Below, in pieces: positions 36,315 through 53,453 of a stretch of 64,000 bases of DNA. Under the pieces are notes generated by a model that ran no database searches, was not told the origin of the DNA, and saw only the letters and a program-made list of their open reading frames with translations. Each line of letters starts with the position of its first letter. Positions within the stretch are counted from its first letter, which is position 1. This stretch comes from Nelumbo lutea (Eukaryota > Streptophyta > Magnoliopsida > Proteales > Nelumbonaceae). Made by a program: the position numbers and the translations under genes. The stretch is taken from positions 7,181,728 through 7,245,727 of the forward strand of contig JAKGHH010000008.1 of NCBI GenBank assembly GCA_022828595.1, in the 5' to 3' direction.

Positions 36315-37310
36315 GGGCCACGTGTAAGTTAAACAGGGAAGCAGCCGTGCGCATAAGGCGTAAGCTGGAAACATCCAGCATTACACCTGGCGGTTCTGAA
36401 CCGGTAGGAGCATCGGCCCATTAAAAGCGCTGCACATCACTGCTTCTCATCGATCTCGAGTGGGGAGTCGGTTCCTTCGCGTCCTAAGGTGTTCTGCCGG
36501 TCACAGTGCACCCTAGAACACCAGATCCTTTTAAAACTAACGTACGCTTGTAAGGTAACGTGACACTTCAACTGAGCCCACAGCTCGCATTTAGAACGCA
36601 TTATGATAGTACGGAAACTGCCCGAAATCCACCGGCAGGCAATCAGAATTACATAAATGCCCTCTGTATTCCCGCAAGTTTGCTTTTGAAGACTGCTGTT
36701 TCCTTGCTTGGTGTTGGTGGGGGCTGCCTGGCTGGAACTGGAGCGGATAGACATTTTAATCCATTTAGACACGTCATAACTCATAATTGGATATGGGCCT
36801 ATGGGCCTAATGACCCATCTACTTCTATTACCGTCGATAATATTGTAATAATTTCTTATAACTACACCGTCAATTTGGTAAAGATCAATGTGTCAGACTT
36901 ACGGACCTTGATGGACCCCATACATTATATTCCATGTCGTAATATTTCAAATATTTTCGTTAACGATAAATTTATTTTAAAATTTTCTAGAGGGCCGATA
37001 TATTTTAAAATTAAACAGGGGATTATGATATGATGCTTTGGAAACAAATATTCAGGGGTAAACCTGTCAAAGCAACAAACAGATGATAAGGCGAAGTCAC
37101 GTGAATGCAAGGTGAAGAGGAGAGGCATAGAAGAAAGGAGGGGAGACACATGGGCTTTTATACGGTCCTTCGGGGTTCGGACAAAAAACAAAGTGTAGAA
37201 TGGGACCGCCGTACGAGAAGATCCAGTAGATAAGGCGGTACGATTTATTTCCACGTGTCACGCCTTCACGTGTTTTCGGACTATCTCAGTTTTCAGCGAT
37301 ACACGTGTCC
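36315..37310. promoter_or_regulatory. Cluster of CACGTG/ACGTG (ABRE, G-box) sites
   Basis: CCACGTGTAA at 36319, CCACGTGTCA at 37251, TCACGTGTTT at 37266 and ACACGTGTCC at 37301 are the strongest sites, all carrying the ABRE core ACGTG. They lie 0.35-1.34 kb upstream of the minus-strand zinc-finger gene, the only recognised gene whose promoter could include them. bZIP factors of the ABA pathway bind such sites, and related TZF genes respond to ABA. Confidence 0.5.
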
Positions 37311-38939
37311 AGTGTAGATTTGATTCAGGTGACACGCCAGGCCTACATGACTGAATTCATCCCGGCGATTTGAACGCGTGTCGTGAAATGTCCGTGCCTT
37401 TTTTTATGGAGATTCGCGTGATTTTGACGCTGCTTTATCCTGGCTTTTTCTTCTTTCCCCTCTCTCTATTTCTCTTATCCAAAATACGGTAACTATGGGA
37501 CCAAGGAGAGACGGTTCCTTTCTGGACTTGTGGTTATCCTAAGGAGGCTTGGACAAGTGCAAAACTCGGCTCGCAAAGAACCAGAATTCAAGGGGAATAA
37601 AAACTAGAATCCTATCTTCTCGTTAGAATAGATCCTGAACAGGGAATGCTCCTTCAACTGCCACGTGCTTTTTTATGATTATATGGGTGACGTGGCTTCG
37701 TAAATCACCGTTGGGTGGACAATTGGCCCCATTTTAATTGATGTCTGGAGATCATCGAAGAGGGTCTAGGGTTTTTTATTAGGGGACGGTTGAAGTGATT
37801 TTATGACGAAAGCAACGTTTCAGTGGGAGTGAGGTGTCAACATAAACGGGATATCGGGAATCTAGTGGCATGTTCTTAGGAAAGTGAAAGGCTGAGTAAC
37901 TCAACAAAGCATGGGGATGAAATTGAATGCCACTGAAACTTTAAGGAAAGAGGGTAGGGAAAAAAAAAAGGTGAATCGAACAGGGGTAATTCTCATCTCA
38001 ATGGTCACTGAACCACGTACTAGGACCATAAAAGAAATGACGCGTGGCAAGAATAAAAATAAGTTATGGTTTCATGGGCCCATCCTGAGAAGATCCATAC
38101 AAACAGTATTTAGTTCAGTTTAAATGAACTCTCCCTGTAACCTATTTTTGGAACATTTGAGAAACCCATAAAGAAAGTGATTCAATGTGAAGTGGAGATT
38201 GATTTTGTTGTCATGTTCTTCCACTTTCTCTGGACGATCGGGAATTGGGATCAATGGAGAAGTGATGAAATGGGGAAAAAATAGTAGTTAACCAACCGGG
38301 CCAGGTGAAGAGTCCGGAAAAAGAGGTCTATCCCGGTAACCGGGGTTCATTTTAGTGAGAGGGCCAAAAAGGAATCAATCAAAGAAGTTGTCTCCTTGCC
38401 CCAACACCGTTAGAATTTCACCAACTATGAGATAAGACAGGTTTAGTTGTTTTACATGCATGACAGGGAGGGAGAGTGCCTGCTGGGTGCAATAATACAA
38501 GGGTCGCTCATTAATTGATGGAATTCAATCACCAAAGGACGATGCTAACTGAGAAACTGACCCAGTTGGTCATATCTCTGGCCGGTTGTAGTGGAATTAG
38601 CCCATCAAGGCCCACACAACCATACAAGTATTGTTATTTTGATGATTGAACGCGGGTTATTACTGGGCTTTTGGAACTTCTCAGACCCAATTTAGTATAT
38701 TACGTTAATGTCTGGTACTATGATTTTATTAAGGCCTTGCTTGTTGCCTCTTTCGATGTGTGGCTTTGTGCTTCACTAGATGGCAATCGTTGGAATTTTC
38801 GCTTAAGACATATACGACCTTCAAGTAGAAAAGGCACTAAAAGAAAATAAGTAGCTTAGAGTATTTATGCCCAAACAACTATCATTTAGATCAATAGAGA
38901 GAGAGAGAGAGGCCATTAGGTAACTTATACAACTTAACT

Positions 38940-39218
38940 TCAGCCTATCAAACAGAACTTTAGTTGCCACGACACTTTATCAACTAATGGAAATGGAATT
39001 TGCCCATTAAACAAGTCAGCCAGATTTGCTATGTATTTGGACAGTTTTGCTCTGGAATTAAAAATTTTGGGGTTGTTTGCCAAGTCTGTTGTAAGTAGAT
39101 TTTCCATAGCCCAGCAAACCAAAAGACATATCAAGCTTTCTGGAGGTTGTCTTTCAAGACCAAGCACATTTGATAATGATATATAGAAATCTTTTGAAGC
39201 TTCCCAATTTTCAGCCAT
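38940..39218 (-). other. Unassigned 92-codon ORF
   Basis: Starts MAENWEASKDFYISLSNVLG and stays open with a balanced, protein-like composition (helical, with LICLLVCWAMENLL and KLSKYIANLADLF). I recognise no family, there are no clear flanking exons, and the surrounding DNA is repetitive. It could be an exon fragment of a dead gene. Confidence 0.2.
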
Positions 39219-41138
39219 TTTAGGCTTCTGTGACTGTCAGTTTTTTGGGGTTCATCCGTCTTTTGTTATCAAATGGAAAAAAAAAAAAAAAAATCAAATT
39301 TTGGTCCTTCGAACTTTGTAACCCGAAAGACCATGCGAAAAGATTTGCCAAATATACAATACAAAGAAAAAAAAAATGTAATCTGGCTAACGTACTAAAG
39401 GTAATCTGCCGAAATCCAACTAATTGTAAGTCACTTAACCCAAACTCTAATCTTGTTTTTCCATTTCAAGAAACAAAAGAAAACAACTGATACTAGCTTG
39501 GTTCACGGTAACGGACAGGCTCTAGTTCAATTTTGTGGTTAGTGAGCTGAGCTCCAAGCCTTTCGCTGTGCTTATTTGGCTAAAGCAGGCAGCTCCACCC
39601 CAGTGGACCCAGAGTAAGATTTAGCTTTCAGTATAGCCAATTTTGGATTCTGCAGACCTGAAAACTCAGGTGACGGTTACATGTTCCAACAAGGAAAACC
39701 TCATCAATATATCCCCAAGGTTAATCCATCATAAGCCTAATTCCTCCCCAAAGTTATTCAGCCCAACCCAAGTCGGCAAAGATGGATCCACTCAGGTTAA
39801 TTAGCATGATGGCAACCATAGTGCTAACCCATGCCAACTTGGTAGGATATGGGCTTAGATAGATGAGCCCGAGGTGATGACCTCTTATCGTGCTCCACCT
39901 GGACAAGAGGTTGAAACATATCACACCAGAAAATGGGCCCAAACATCCACTTCAGTTCTTCTCAGGTCTTATCTATTCTTTGACAATGAAAGGAGAGCAG
40001 CAGTTCACAAGGAGTATTGTCCAAGGTTGTCTTTCTTTAGGTAACAAAACCATGTTAGTATAAGCAACAAGTAGACACAGGGAAAAAGATTGGCTTGTTG
40101 AGGCTACAGAAATAGTAAAACCGTATATTTACTGGCAGATTTCAGCTTGGAGAGTGGCCGTGGCTAGAAGGATCATCATCATTTCACTCTTACTTTTCTG
40201 TGGATGCACATTAATGGTGGTTTCTGATTCCCTCTATAATGTACAAGGACAAATTATGAGTCCCATAATAGCAACTACAAGAATTTGACAGCCATGTTAT
40301 GAGAAGCTGGTTCTTCCATTAATTTTCATATATTGATTTCCGGAATATCTTTGCTTGTAGTAGCAATAGCAGCTAAGCATAATAATAACAGTAGCACTAG
40401 TAATGGTGGTGGTGGTTTTCTGGGTCATTTGTTGCTGAATTCTTCCTCCTTTTTTTCTTCTTCTCACTGCATTTGACACCGTGCCTTTTCTTATTTGTGC
40501 ACTAAGCCAGTAAAGAGCTGGATTACAAATTAAACAAATAAATATAAAGTAGAAGCACTTACATAAACTTAAGTCAATATAGGTGAGGAGTCTTTGTTGC
40601 CTTTATTCTTATTTTATTTCAACTGGCAATGAATTAACGCAAGCAACTTAAAAATAATTATATTGGATACTTTGTACTGATTACATTGAAGTCGTCTATT
40701 CTTTAGTTTAATCAATATGAGATAAGGAAACCAAACAAAGTTTGGAGGGAGAGAGAGAGATATTAATAGTTTATGTAGCAGTGCTTCTCATGATTACAAT
40801 TGGATTAAGATTAAGACAAATTAAAACCATATAGAATCATAAGATTGTGGATTTTACTATGAGCAGAAACGGGATTCAACCGAGATAACAGGCGTTATGG
40901 CTTTGGTTTACTATGATTAGTTTAAATTTTCGTCTCCGGTCTCCGCCTAAGCTGCAAGAACGGTTGTCGGATTTGAAGAATTTCAACTGCATTGGTTTTG
41001 GGTTAGGATTCGGCCCATTGAACCCAACCCAACCCAACCTGACCCAAGTTGCACTAATATGCCTGAAGAGAGAACTGACAACAACACAACACATAGGGAT
41101 GATTTTGTTAAATAAACTCCAGTGATCACAGCTAACTA

Positions 41139-41319
41139 ATGTTGCATTTGGATAAATTTGAGTATTTGTGCTTTTTAAGCCCAAAAATGGGGCTTCAAAT
41201 TGTCTGTTTATGTACTTGTGTTTTTAAAAGCAATTCATAGCAAACACACAAAAACACATTTTTGACTCAATTTTGTCTCGCAAAACACAAAAGAAAAAGC
41301 TTCTGCAAATGGAGCCTTG
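41139..41319. mobile_element. Possible decayed MITE
   Basis: GTTGCATTTGGATAAAT at the left pairs loosely with GCTTCTGCAAATGGAGCC at the right. The arms contain TGTGCTTTTT / AAAAACACA complements. Weak target-site evidence. Confidence 0.4.
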
Positions 41320-41478
41320 TCAAGTTCAAATCACCTCGTGCAATGAATTCCGGTTCCGGGGCTGTTTCTCTTGTGTTTATCATGCCTTGACACCACAGTA
41401 TATGATGTTTCTGGAACTCGTTGGGGGCCGCAAAGAGTAAGTAATGGGTCTTAAACTCGTTAGGGCTTCAAACTGTCT

Positions 41479-41599
41479 GGAACTCAGTTTGGAAAGAATA
41501 TAAATACAAATATGTATAATATAAATTCATACAAAATAATACAAAATGTAAAATTTTGCATTCAACATATTTGTATTTGCACTCCTTTCAAATGGAGCC
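41479..41599. mobile_element. MITE family B, copy 4
   Basis: GGAACTCAGTTTGGAAAGAA at the left, CTCCTTTCAAATGGAGCC at the right, followed by TTA. Internal ATACAAATATG / CATATTTGTAT arms match the other copies. Confidence 0.7.
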
Positions 41600-43445
41600 T
41601 TAGACACAGATGGGCCGCTAATTATAGTGGAATGTTCCTCACCGAGAAACAGAATTTATGATGAATCATTCTGATTAGAGATTAGAGAATCTTGCTATCA
41701 TTGTCTTCACAATAATCTGGGCCATCAAAATTTTCTAGGCTGCTACTTTGCACCTTACAAGCCTCAAAATCACTAATCAACATCTTAAGGTCGGTAATGA
41801 ATAACTGTTGCAAAACCCTTTGTCCATTCAATACTTAATCGATCCGATTCATACTGCTTCAAACTATTGGTTAGGAGATTAGGGATGACAAATGCGTGAC
41901 TGTTCGGATGGATGTCTTCAATACCAACCCATCGACTTACCATCATAGTTTTAAAAGGCTTTAGGTTTCTGTTCCAAGTCTCGAGGCTCATGTCTCTTTC
42001 TAAGCTTCAAAACCCTCCACAATTGAGTTATTTAATGCGAAAAAAAATGGTTTATTATATTTTGTTTTTCAAGTTTAAAATAATATGAGAAGAGCATTTT
42101 GGTAATTACGGGCAAAATAAAAAAAAAAAAAAAAAAGATTAAAACGAAAAGCTAATAAAACAAATAGACTTCCTAGTTTCATTCTTGTACAAATCAAGTG
42201 GATTTTTATCTTACTATTCTATACTACTTTTGGGTGCAAATGAATCTGAAGTATTTATTTACCACCATGTATCTGCATCTGTTAGTAACAAAATATACAT
42301 TTTGGATCATCAGGTTATCTAAGGCTTGAAAGTTCCAAACCAGAACCTACCTGGGTTAGATTTAATTTGGCAGTGCCGTGCCCGGGCGCGGCCACTTTGA
42401 TTCAGGACAAACAAAATATACATAAACCTTATACATCTGTTAGAATTGGACAAACCAGGTTTAAAGCCCGTGTTAATAATTAAACCATAATAGAATTTGA
42501 GCATCACCAGGAACACCGCCTAAATGCTCTGGCCATACGTACAAGTGCAGTGCTTCCGAACCCCTTTTTGGCCCATTTGGCCCGTGTGGAGAGTTCCAAC
42601 TTCCAACAGTTTCTTGTAATTACTACTTTGATGAAACTTGAAAACTTATTAAATGATTCCAATTACAGATAAAAGAGAGAGGATTAGATTGGATAGAGGG
42701 TGGGCCGTGGGCCTGTGTGCAACAGTTGGGTTGTTCTTGTTCCATTGCATTGCAATTTAGGTGATCAGGGTTCAAATCTTATAAATACCTTCTGTATATA
42801 TATGCAAGGGTAGATTATTGAGAATATTTTCATACTTGCATGGGAAGACATTTACAATGCACGCACGGCAATAGGATGTGAGTACTGAATATGAAAGCTA
42901 ACATTGTCTATTTTAAGAAATAGTGACTTAATGAGACAGTGGTTGTTATTTCCGTGAAAACCAGCAACAGAAGTTAGTCGAGAAATCCAACCAGATAAAG
43001 CTAAAGCTACTCTTCACTGTTGATGCACAGACCAGATTTGAGCTTATATTACCTTCCACCTAAAGGCTATTAACCTAGCTACTTGGGTAATAGAATTTTG
43101 GGAGCAAATAATTCTCTATGAAGAGATGGTGAACTTGCTGGTCAAGTTGGCTGGAAGAGTGCAAGCAGATTGACCAAAAAAAAACAGAACATTAGATAAA
43201 GATCCATTAATTAACAAACCATTTTTTATTATAATTAATATAATAAACCATTTATACATTACAACAAAGCTATGTAAATAACCAATGCTTATTTAAATAA
43301 ATCACACAATAAACAGAAATATATCAACCACTTATTTTGGTCTCCTATCACATTCAAACTCACACATGGCCCAATATAAATTAACCACCGGCACCGGCAG
43401 TCGGCACTACCACACCACTTGTAATGCTCTTGTATTGTCTTTTCA

Positions 43446-48151
<4,706 letters not shown>

Positions 48152-48935
48152 CTGTTAAGAATTAATCATTAAGACTGTTACTATACATACATTACATTAA
48201 GAATATATAGATATATGCGAAATTAAATCTAATAATTAACTGATCTGAACCAGCTGGGATCGGCCATCACTGCCATCATATTGTTGCACCCACCGCTTGC
48301 AATTTGGAGGGAAAACGAAAAAAGCATTTTTATGGATTAATTACCAATTGGGTTTCCACTTTCATCTACATTATGACTTGTTCATCCACATTAATTTAAA
48401 CCATTAAACGATTTCAATTAGTTATTGAGATGAGAGAGGACAATTAAGGATGGCAGATGGAAATAAGACAGAAAAGAAAATCCAGAGTTAGGTTAGGTTA
48501 CTACTGATAAAGCGAGTTTCTAAATCTTAACGACCATCTCTGATCAATAGGATAACAAGTACCCCTCTTGTTTAGGGCTTACTCACAGGATCAGGGTATA
48601 TGTCTAGTAATATATTTCAGCAAAAGCAAATAAACAATTCGAACTGATCAGCTCTAACTGTTTTGTTTACTTGACCATTAACGTCTTATCACTTTAACGG
48701 TGATTTACAACCTCCACGTGGAGCAGAAGAAAATTTGATGGTTTAGCTGGATACCAGTCATATGACCATGTACATGTAAGAGAGAAAGTAAGAGACGAGG
48801 ATTTTGTTGGGAAAAGCAGCAGCTTCTATACGCCTTACATGTTGGATTCACAACGCACATTAATTTACGCTATTGCTACCTCCTAATATTTACTAATTTA
48901 AGTAATGTACAAGAAAAGAAAAAGAAAGGAAATAC

Positions 48936-49092
48936 CTATTTGAACCAAGTTAGTGGTGAATCCAAGCTCCAGCAACGGTTGTTGCTTGCCCAATCCCAAG
49001 TCCTCCGTCGAAATGCCCGGCGCCCCTTCACTCCACTCCACCTGACCCACCATATATAATTACATACATTTCTATAAAACACCATTTCACCC

Positions 49093-49133
<41 letters not shown>

Positions 49134-49357
49134 ATTGCTCAGTCAAAACTCACCTTATAAGATCGATCAGCGGCTCCGGCAGCTGGTGGGAAGGATTGGA
49201 ACTCCCCGTTAATGATCGATGAATTGGGTTTGGAAACGAGACGAATTACAGGGAATTGGACATTCTTCACCGGAAAATGTGGCTTGCGTTGCCGGGTAAC
49301 ACCGGTGCCGACCGCCGGAGAACCGACACTAGGGACTCTAACGGCCGCAAACCCCAT
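48936..49357 (-). CDS. Two N-terminal exons, plastid-transit-like, upstream of MIOX
   Basis: Exon 49154-49357 (68 codons from MGFAAVRVPSVGSP) ends with a strong AAG|GTGAGT donor. Exon 48936-49041 starts after GTCAG and reads VEWSEGAPGISTEDLGLGKQ to LVQI, then G|GTATTT. The first exon is Ala/Val/Ser/Arg-rich with few acidic residues, as in chloroplast transit peptides. The second exon leaves one base (phase 1), and the first recognised MIOX exon begins with two bases (AG), so they join in frame as GAG. Either this MIOX carries a ~103-residue extension, or these are the start of another short gene whose later exons I cannot identify. Intron 1 holds a (GA)n tract. Confidence 0.45.
49098..49126. 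repeat. (GA)n microsatellite
   Basis: About 14 GA units between the two exons described at 48936-49357. Confidence 0.9.
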
Positions 49358-49854
49358 TTTCACTCTCAGTCGCCCCACTACACGCAATAACTTGCAAGTT
49401 GCAATCCCAATACTAATAACGTGTTTGCTGTAGAGGAATTAATATTGTCGTACGTAGCATGTAGTGTTCAGCGCGGTACCTCAGACTTGTCTCACGACGA
49501 ACGATTAATATAACAAATTAGTAGGGTACTATGGGCCTAATGCAATGCACTGTCTCCCGTTGGTGCGAGTACATTGAGCTGCAACTACTTGTATTAATTG
49601 TCAGATTTGCTGAATTGCAAACCTACCTCCTAACAATCATGATCTCACACCGCACATCTCAATTATAACGGGTCAGGTCCCAGTCTCGTTGTGAGATATG
49701 TAGTGTTAGATCAAATTGGTAGAAGCTAGGAATGTGTTTTGTTGGTAGAAGATCCATATCATTAGATCCACACAGCCGTCGTTGTGCATTAGATCCATAT
49801 CATTAATGAAATATAGTAACTAGTGGATGAAATGGAATTAACGATAGTTTTAGC

Positions 49855-50097
49855 CCTTTTTTTATAAAAATTACAAGAATGTCACTCTTTACCATTTCTC
49901 TCTTTTGGTTTTTTTTTCTTTTCAAATTATAAGAATACCACTCTCTCTTTCTCTCTCTTGTTTTTTTTCTTTCAATTTACAACAATGTTGCTTTCTCTCC
50001 TACCATCTCTCTCACTCTTTTTCTTACAAATTACAAGAATGCCATCTCTCTCTCTCTCTCTCCTTATAAATTATGAGAATGACACTCTCTCTCTCCA
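49855..50097. repeat. ~50-bp pyrimidine-rich tandem repeats
   Basis: Five degenerate units, each with AAATTACAAGAATGCCACTC followed by a CT-rich run. Confidence 0.65.
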
Positions 50098-50426
50098 ATT
50101 GAGGGAGACCTCAACTTAGCATATCGGCTGCTAGGGGACTTGTAATCAAAAGTAATAGAGTTTGAGCCGAGCTCGAGGTCAAATTCAAGTCTCTAATTCT
50201 TAAGCTAGACGATACCTCGACGACTAAGGGAGACCTCGGCTCGACACCTCAGTCACTGAGGGAGATCTTAGCTAAGCACCTCAACAACTAAGGGAGACCT
50301 CAGCTTGGCACCTTGTCAACTAAGGAAAACCTCAGCTTGACATTTCAACAGCTAAGGGAGACCTCGATTTGGCACCTCAACAATTGAGAGAGACCTTATC
50401 TCGCCACCTCAACTGTTTGAGAGACC
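50098..50426. repeat. 32-bp minisatellite (six units plus partial)
   Basis: From 50214 the unit ACCTCAACAACTAAGGGAGA / CCTCAGCTTGGC repeats six times head-to-tail with 10-30% divergence, then fades at 50426. A related unit lies at 50098. The flanks carry GAGCCGAGCTCGAGG and CGAACTCGAGCTCGA, so the array sits between inverted GAGCTCGA blocks. No ORF runs through it. Confidence 0.8.
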
Positions 50427-50499
50427 TGCAATCAAAGATAGCCGAGCTCGAACTTCCGAACTTTTGACTTGAGCCGAACTCGAGCTCGATCCTGATAGT

Positions 50500-52000
50500 T
50501 TATGAGCAAACCCCTATAATGTAGGGGCCCCCTCCACTAGTATATTAAGTATATAAAATGTTTTCAATGCATGTTAGTGTGAAGAATGTTCTTTGAGAAT
50601 CAAATTCAAGTGTCAGAATTTTTAGATCTAACATTTTAGTGTTCTAAACGCTATGTTTGATGAATAAGTGGTTTGAGAAATAAGTATTCATTTCACAAGT
50701 ATTTATTAGTGTTTGGGAGGTTCGTTCCTAAACCTCTTAGACTTATTTTAATTATTTATTTGAATTATAGTGTATTTTTTCTTTTTGTAAAAAATTGATT
50801 TATAGTGTTTGGTGAGGTACTTAATCAATAAGTATTTATATTTATTTACAGAAAAAACAACTATAGTCATAAAGAATTGAGCAAAACGGAGCAAAGAATG
50901 AAGAGAGAGAGAGAGAAGGAATTCATGTACTTGAAACAATTTCTCAACCTAGAGTCCCCTGTCACCGCCATTGGCTCATGTTGGAACTCAAATGGAGAAG
51001 ATGCTCAACGGGATTTTGAATAAAACAAAAACAATAGAAACAGTTTTATCCCAAAAAAAAATTGGAATAAGTGCTTAAAGTAAGCAGCCTCTAGGTTATT
51101 TTTGAAAATAAGCATTTATTCACTCCTTTTTTCATCAAATAAGTGCTTTTACAACTTATTGTATGATTCCACCAAATAAGTACTTAAAATAAATAATATT
51201 AAATATGGGCTAAACTTTGGAAAATATATACTCAAGTGGTCAAGTCCATCGTTAATTGACATTACAATGTGTGGTCCCTAGAAATAATGACCTCTTCCTT
51301 CTTGTTATCATCAACCATTGACACCAGTAGATATTCTCACCAACCACTAGAAATGACATTGGCATGATCAGCAGCTTTGATCTATTTCTTGGGAATACCT
51401 GTATTGTTATCCGAGTTTTCAACTTTTTTTTTTTTGAAGAATTTCTTGAATAGTTCAATTGTGGTTAAATTCTGGGATTCTATTAAAAATAAAGTATCAG
51501 TCCAGTGATATAGAGGGAGTTCACATCTCCGTCCCATAACGCCCCACAGCACATTCTCGCCATTGTATTGAGAATAATGCCTCGTTTTAACGATCCAGAT
51601 TGGTAATGCTTGATTCACTTATCTAAGTACTGCTTTTGTCTGTTCAGTAAACTCTTATTAATACACTGCAGAATTGGCACTCCTGCGCATAGATGTACCA
51701 ACATCTTAATAAAAAACAGATTTATTCTCCAAGCTGGTTCCCACTTTTTCGTGGGATGAGATCTGTTCACAACAAAAATTGTCCCAGCATATTCCATGAC
51801 ACACTGGTTCCCCCTTTTCTTTTTGTTTTTTATTCAAAAGGGCTACACAACGGGGTTAGCCCATGTTCGGAGAAGTTTTTTGTTGAAACAGATCCCCACT
51901 CCTTCAATAATTAATTTACTATCACCCTCTCCAAAGATGTCCTAATTTCAATCTGATCTCGCTCTGTTCTTACTCTTTTGGGATGCCAAGTTTCAATAGA
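50500..52000. other. Intergenic, no gene recognised
   Basis: AT-rich. An open minus-strand stretch at 51382-51618 and adjacent frames have mildly protein-like composition, but no family is identifiable. Confidence 0.35.
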
Positions 52001-52007
52001 GCATGTT

Positions 52008-52255
52008 TTGGAAAAATCGGGAATCAATTAGGTGATCGATTCCGTTATTCAAAAATTGTTAATTTGGTCAGTAAATCATTGATTTGGGTGACTGAGCCAT
52101 TTGAACCGTTCAATGGTTTAGCCGGTTTTTATTTTTTTTAATTTAAATTTTTTTGTTAGAATAAGTTGCCCGTTTGATTCAAACAATCAAATAATTTGAC
52201 CCAGAAACTGAACCCCTGACCAATTCGTTGTCCGAATCAATTCTAAAACCCTTGC
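52008..52255 (+). repeat. Dispersed repeat family K, copy 2
   Basis: AAAAATTGTTAATTTGGTCA, GTAAATCATTGATT, TTGAACCGTTCAATGG, CCCTGACCAATTCGTT and TTCTAAAACCCTTG occur in the same order as in copy 1. Confidence 0.55.
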
Positions 52256-52654
52256 AATAGAGTTAATTTCCTGATTTCAAATAGGTGGAGAATTTTTAGA
52301 TGTAATTTTCGCTCCTTTACCATCCAATTTTTTTTTTCCACAAAAAACAGAGGCATGACCTGTCATCTACCATAAAACGAAATTATACCTTATCATTTGA
52401 AAAGAGCAAAAGATTTTTTCTTATTTTAATATTTTTTTGGATTCCATTATGACACCAAAATACACGTGATATTAGAAAAAAAAAATTATAAGCAATCAAC
52501 TCTTATCATAAAAGTGATAACCAATCGATTGGTATTCATCAAAGATTCAAAGGATTTGTTTGATCAAAGTTCTTTCGGTACAAAGTCATTCCAGTATCTT
52601 AGCTTTACAACTTTTTTTCACTTTGATATTACGTAGTGTAGATCACAGAGAGAA

Positions 52655-52893
52655 CGGCTTTTGGCCAAAAAACCATTGATTTGGTCAATAAACTGTTGAT
52701 TCAGGTGGTCAAATCATCGAACCATTCGACCTGAAAAATGATTTTTGGCCATTTTTTAGTTTTTTTTTTAACTTTAATTTTTTTTTTTTGTTAGATTGAG
52801 TCATCCTTTCAGATCAAACAATTGGACCATTTGAACCAAAAACGGACCACCCAGAATGATTTTTTTTCGATCTGATTTTAAAAACCTTGAATA
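52655..52893 (+). repeat. Dispersed repeat family K, copy 3
   Basis: Same order of blocks: TTGATTTGGTCAATAAACTG, CATCGAACCATTCGACC, GGACCATTTGAACC, and the end GATTTTAAAAACCTTGA. Confidence 0.55.
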
Positions 52894-53112
52894 AAAGTTT
52901 TGAAAATAAAGAATGAAAATCTTTTTCTGAGTGGGGAATAGGGATAATTGGGATATATTCAAATTCGATAGCAACATAAAACGCACATAAAAAAAAAAAA
53001 AAAAAAAGTTATAAAGATAGAATGCCTTACCATATCAAAGACATAAAACAGCAAGAAAAAGCTAACTTGAACAAATCGATGATGACGAACATCCAATATG
53101 GTACAACCACGA

Positions 53113-53440
53113 AGGCCCCATTCGTTTTTCGATAAGTTACTTACCCGGGTAAGTGCATTTACCCATGTTCTTTTATTTCTCATGTAAATAAGATAATGAC
53201 CATTTTAGTCATAAAAATCCATTATTAAAAAGGGCATTTTTGTCCCATTCAAGTGTTAGCAACTTTCCCTCTCGGTGGGAAAGGAGATGGGTATCACTTA
53301 CCCGCATATCCAAGAAAATACACTTTCCTTGGTCCCCACATAAATCTGAAAAAAGAACAAGGGATTCTTGGTCAATAGGAACCAAAATCCAATTGACCAA
53401 CTTTCCCCCCTCTCAAAATCTAAAAAAAGAATGCCCCCTA
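53113..53440. mobile_element. TIR element family D
   Basis: GGCCCCATTCGTTTTTCGAT at the left pairs with TAGGGGGCATTCTTTTTTTA read from the right. Inside, ACTTACCCGGGTAAG and GGGTATCACTTACCCGC pair partly. No ORF of interest. Confidence 0.6.
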
Positions 53441-53453
53441 GATGATAACAGTT

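Larger units (their letters stand above)
37311..43445. other. Long intergenic stretch
   Basis: No complete gene recognised. Another CACGTG lies at 37661. (GA)n at 38897 and 40748. Family B MITE at 41479 and a possible foldback at 41139-41319 are listed separately. Many ORFs under 110 codons lack motifs. Confidence 0.4.

Noticed and set aside
42370..42400. Short GC-rich patch (GTGCCCGGGCGCGGCC)
   Set aside because: Too short for a CpG island or structured RNA call; no gene nearby.
50214..50426. CRISPR-like regular array
   Set aside because: Units are directly contiguous and diverged, with no unique spacers; it is a eukaryotic minisatellite.
51252..51914. Group of ORFs of 60-78 codons on both strands
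   Set aside because: No continuous frame, no recognisable family and no splice pattern.
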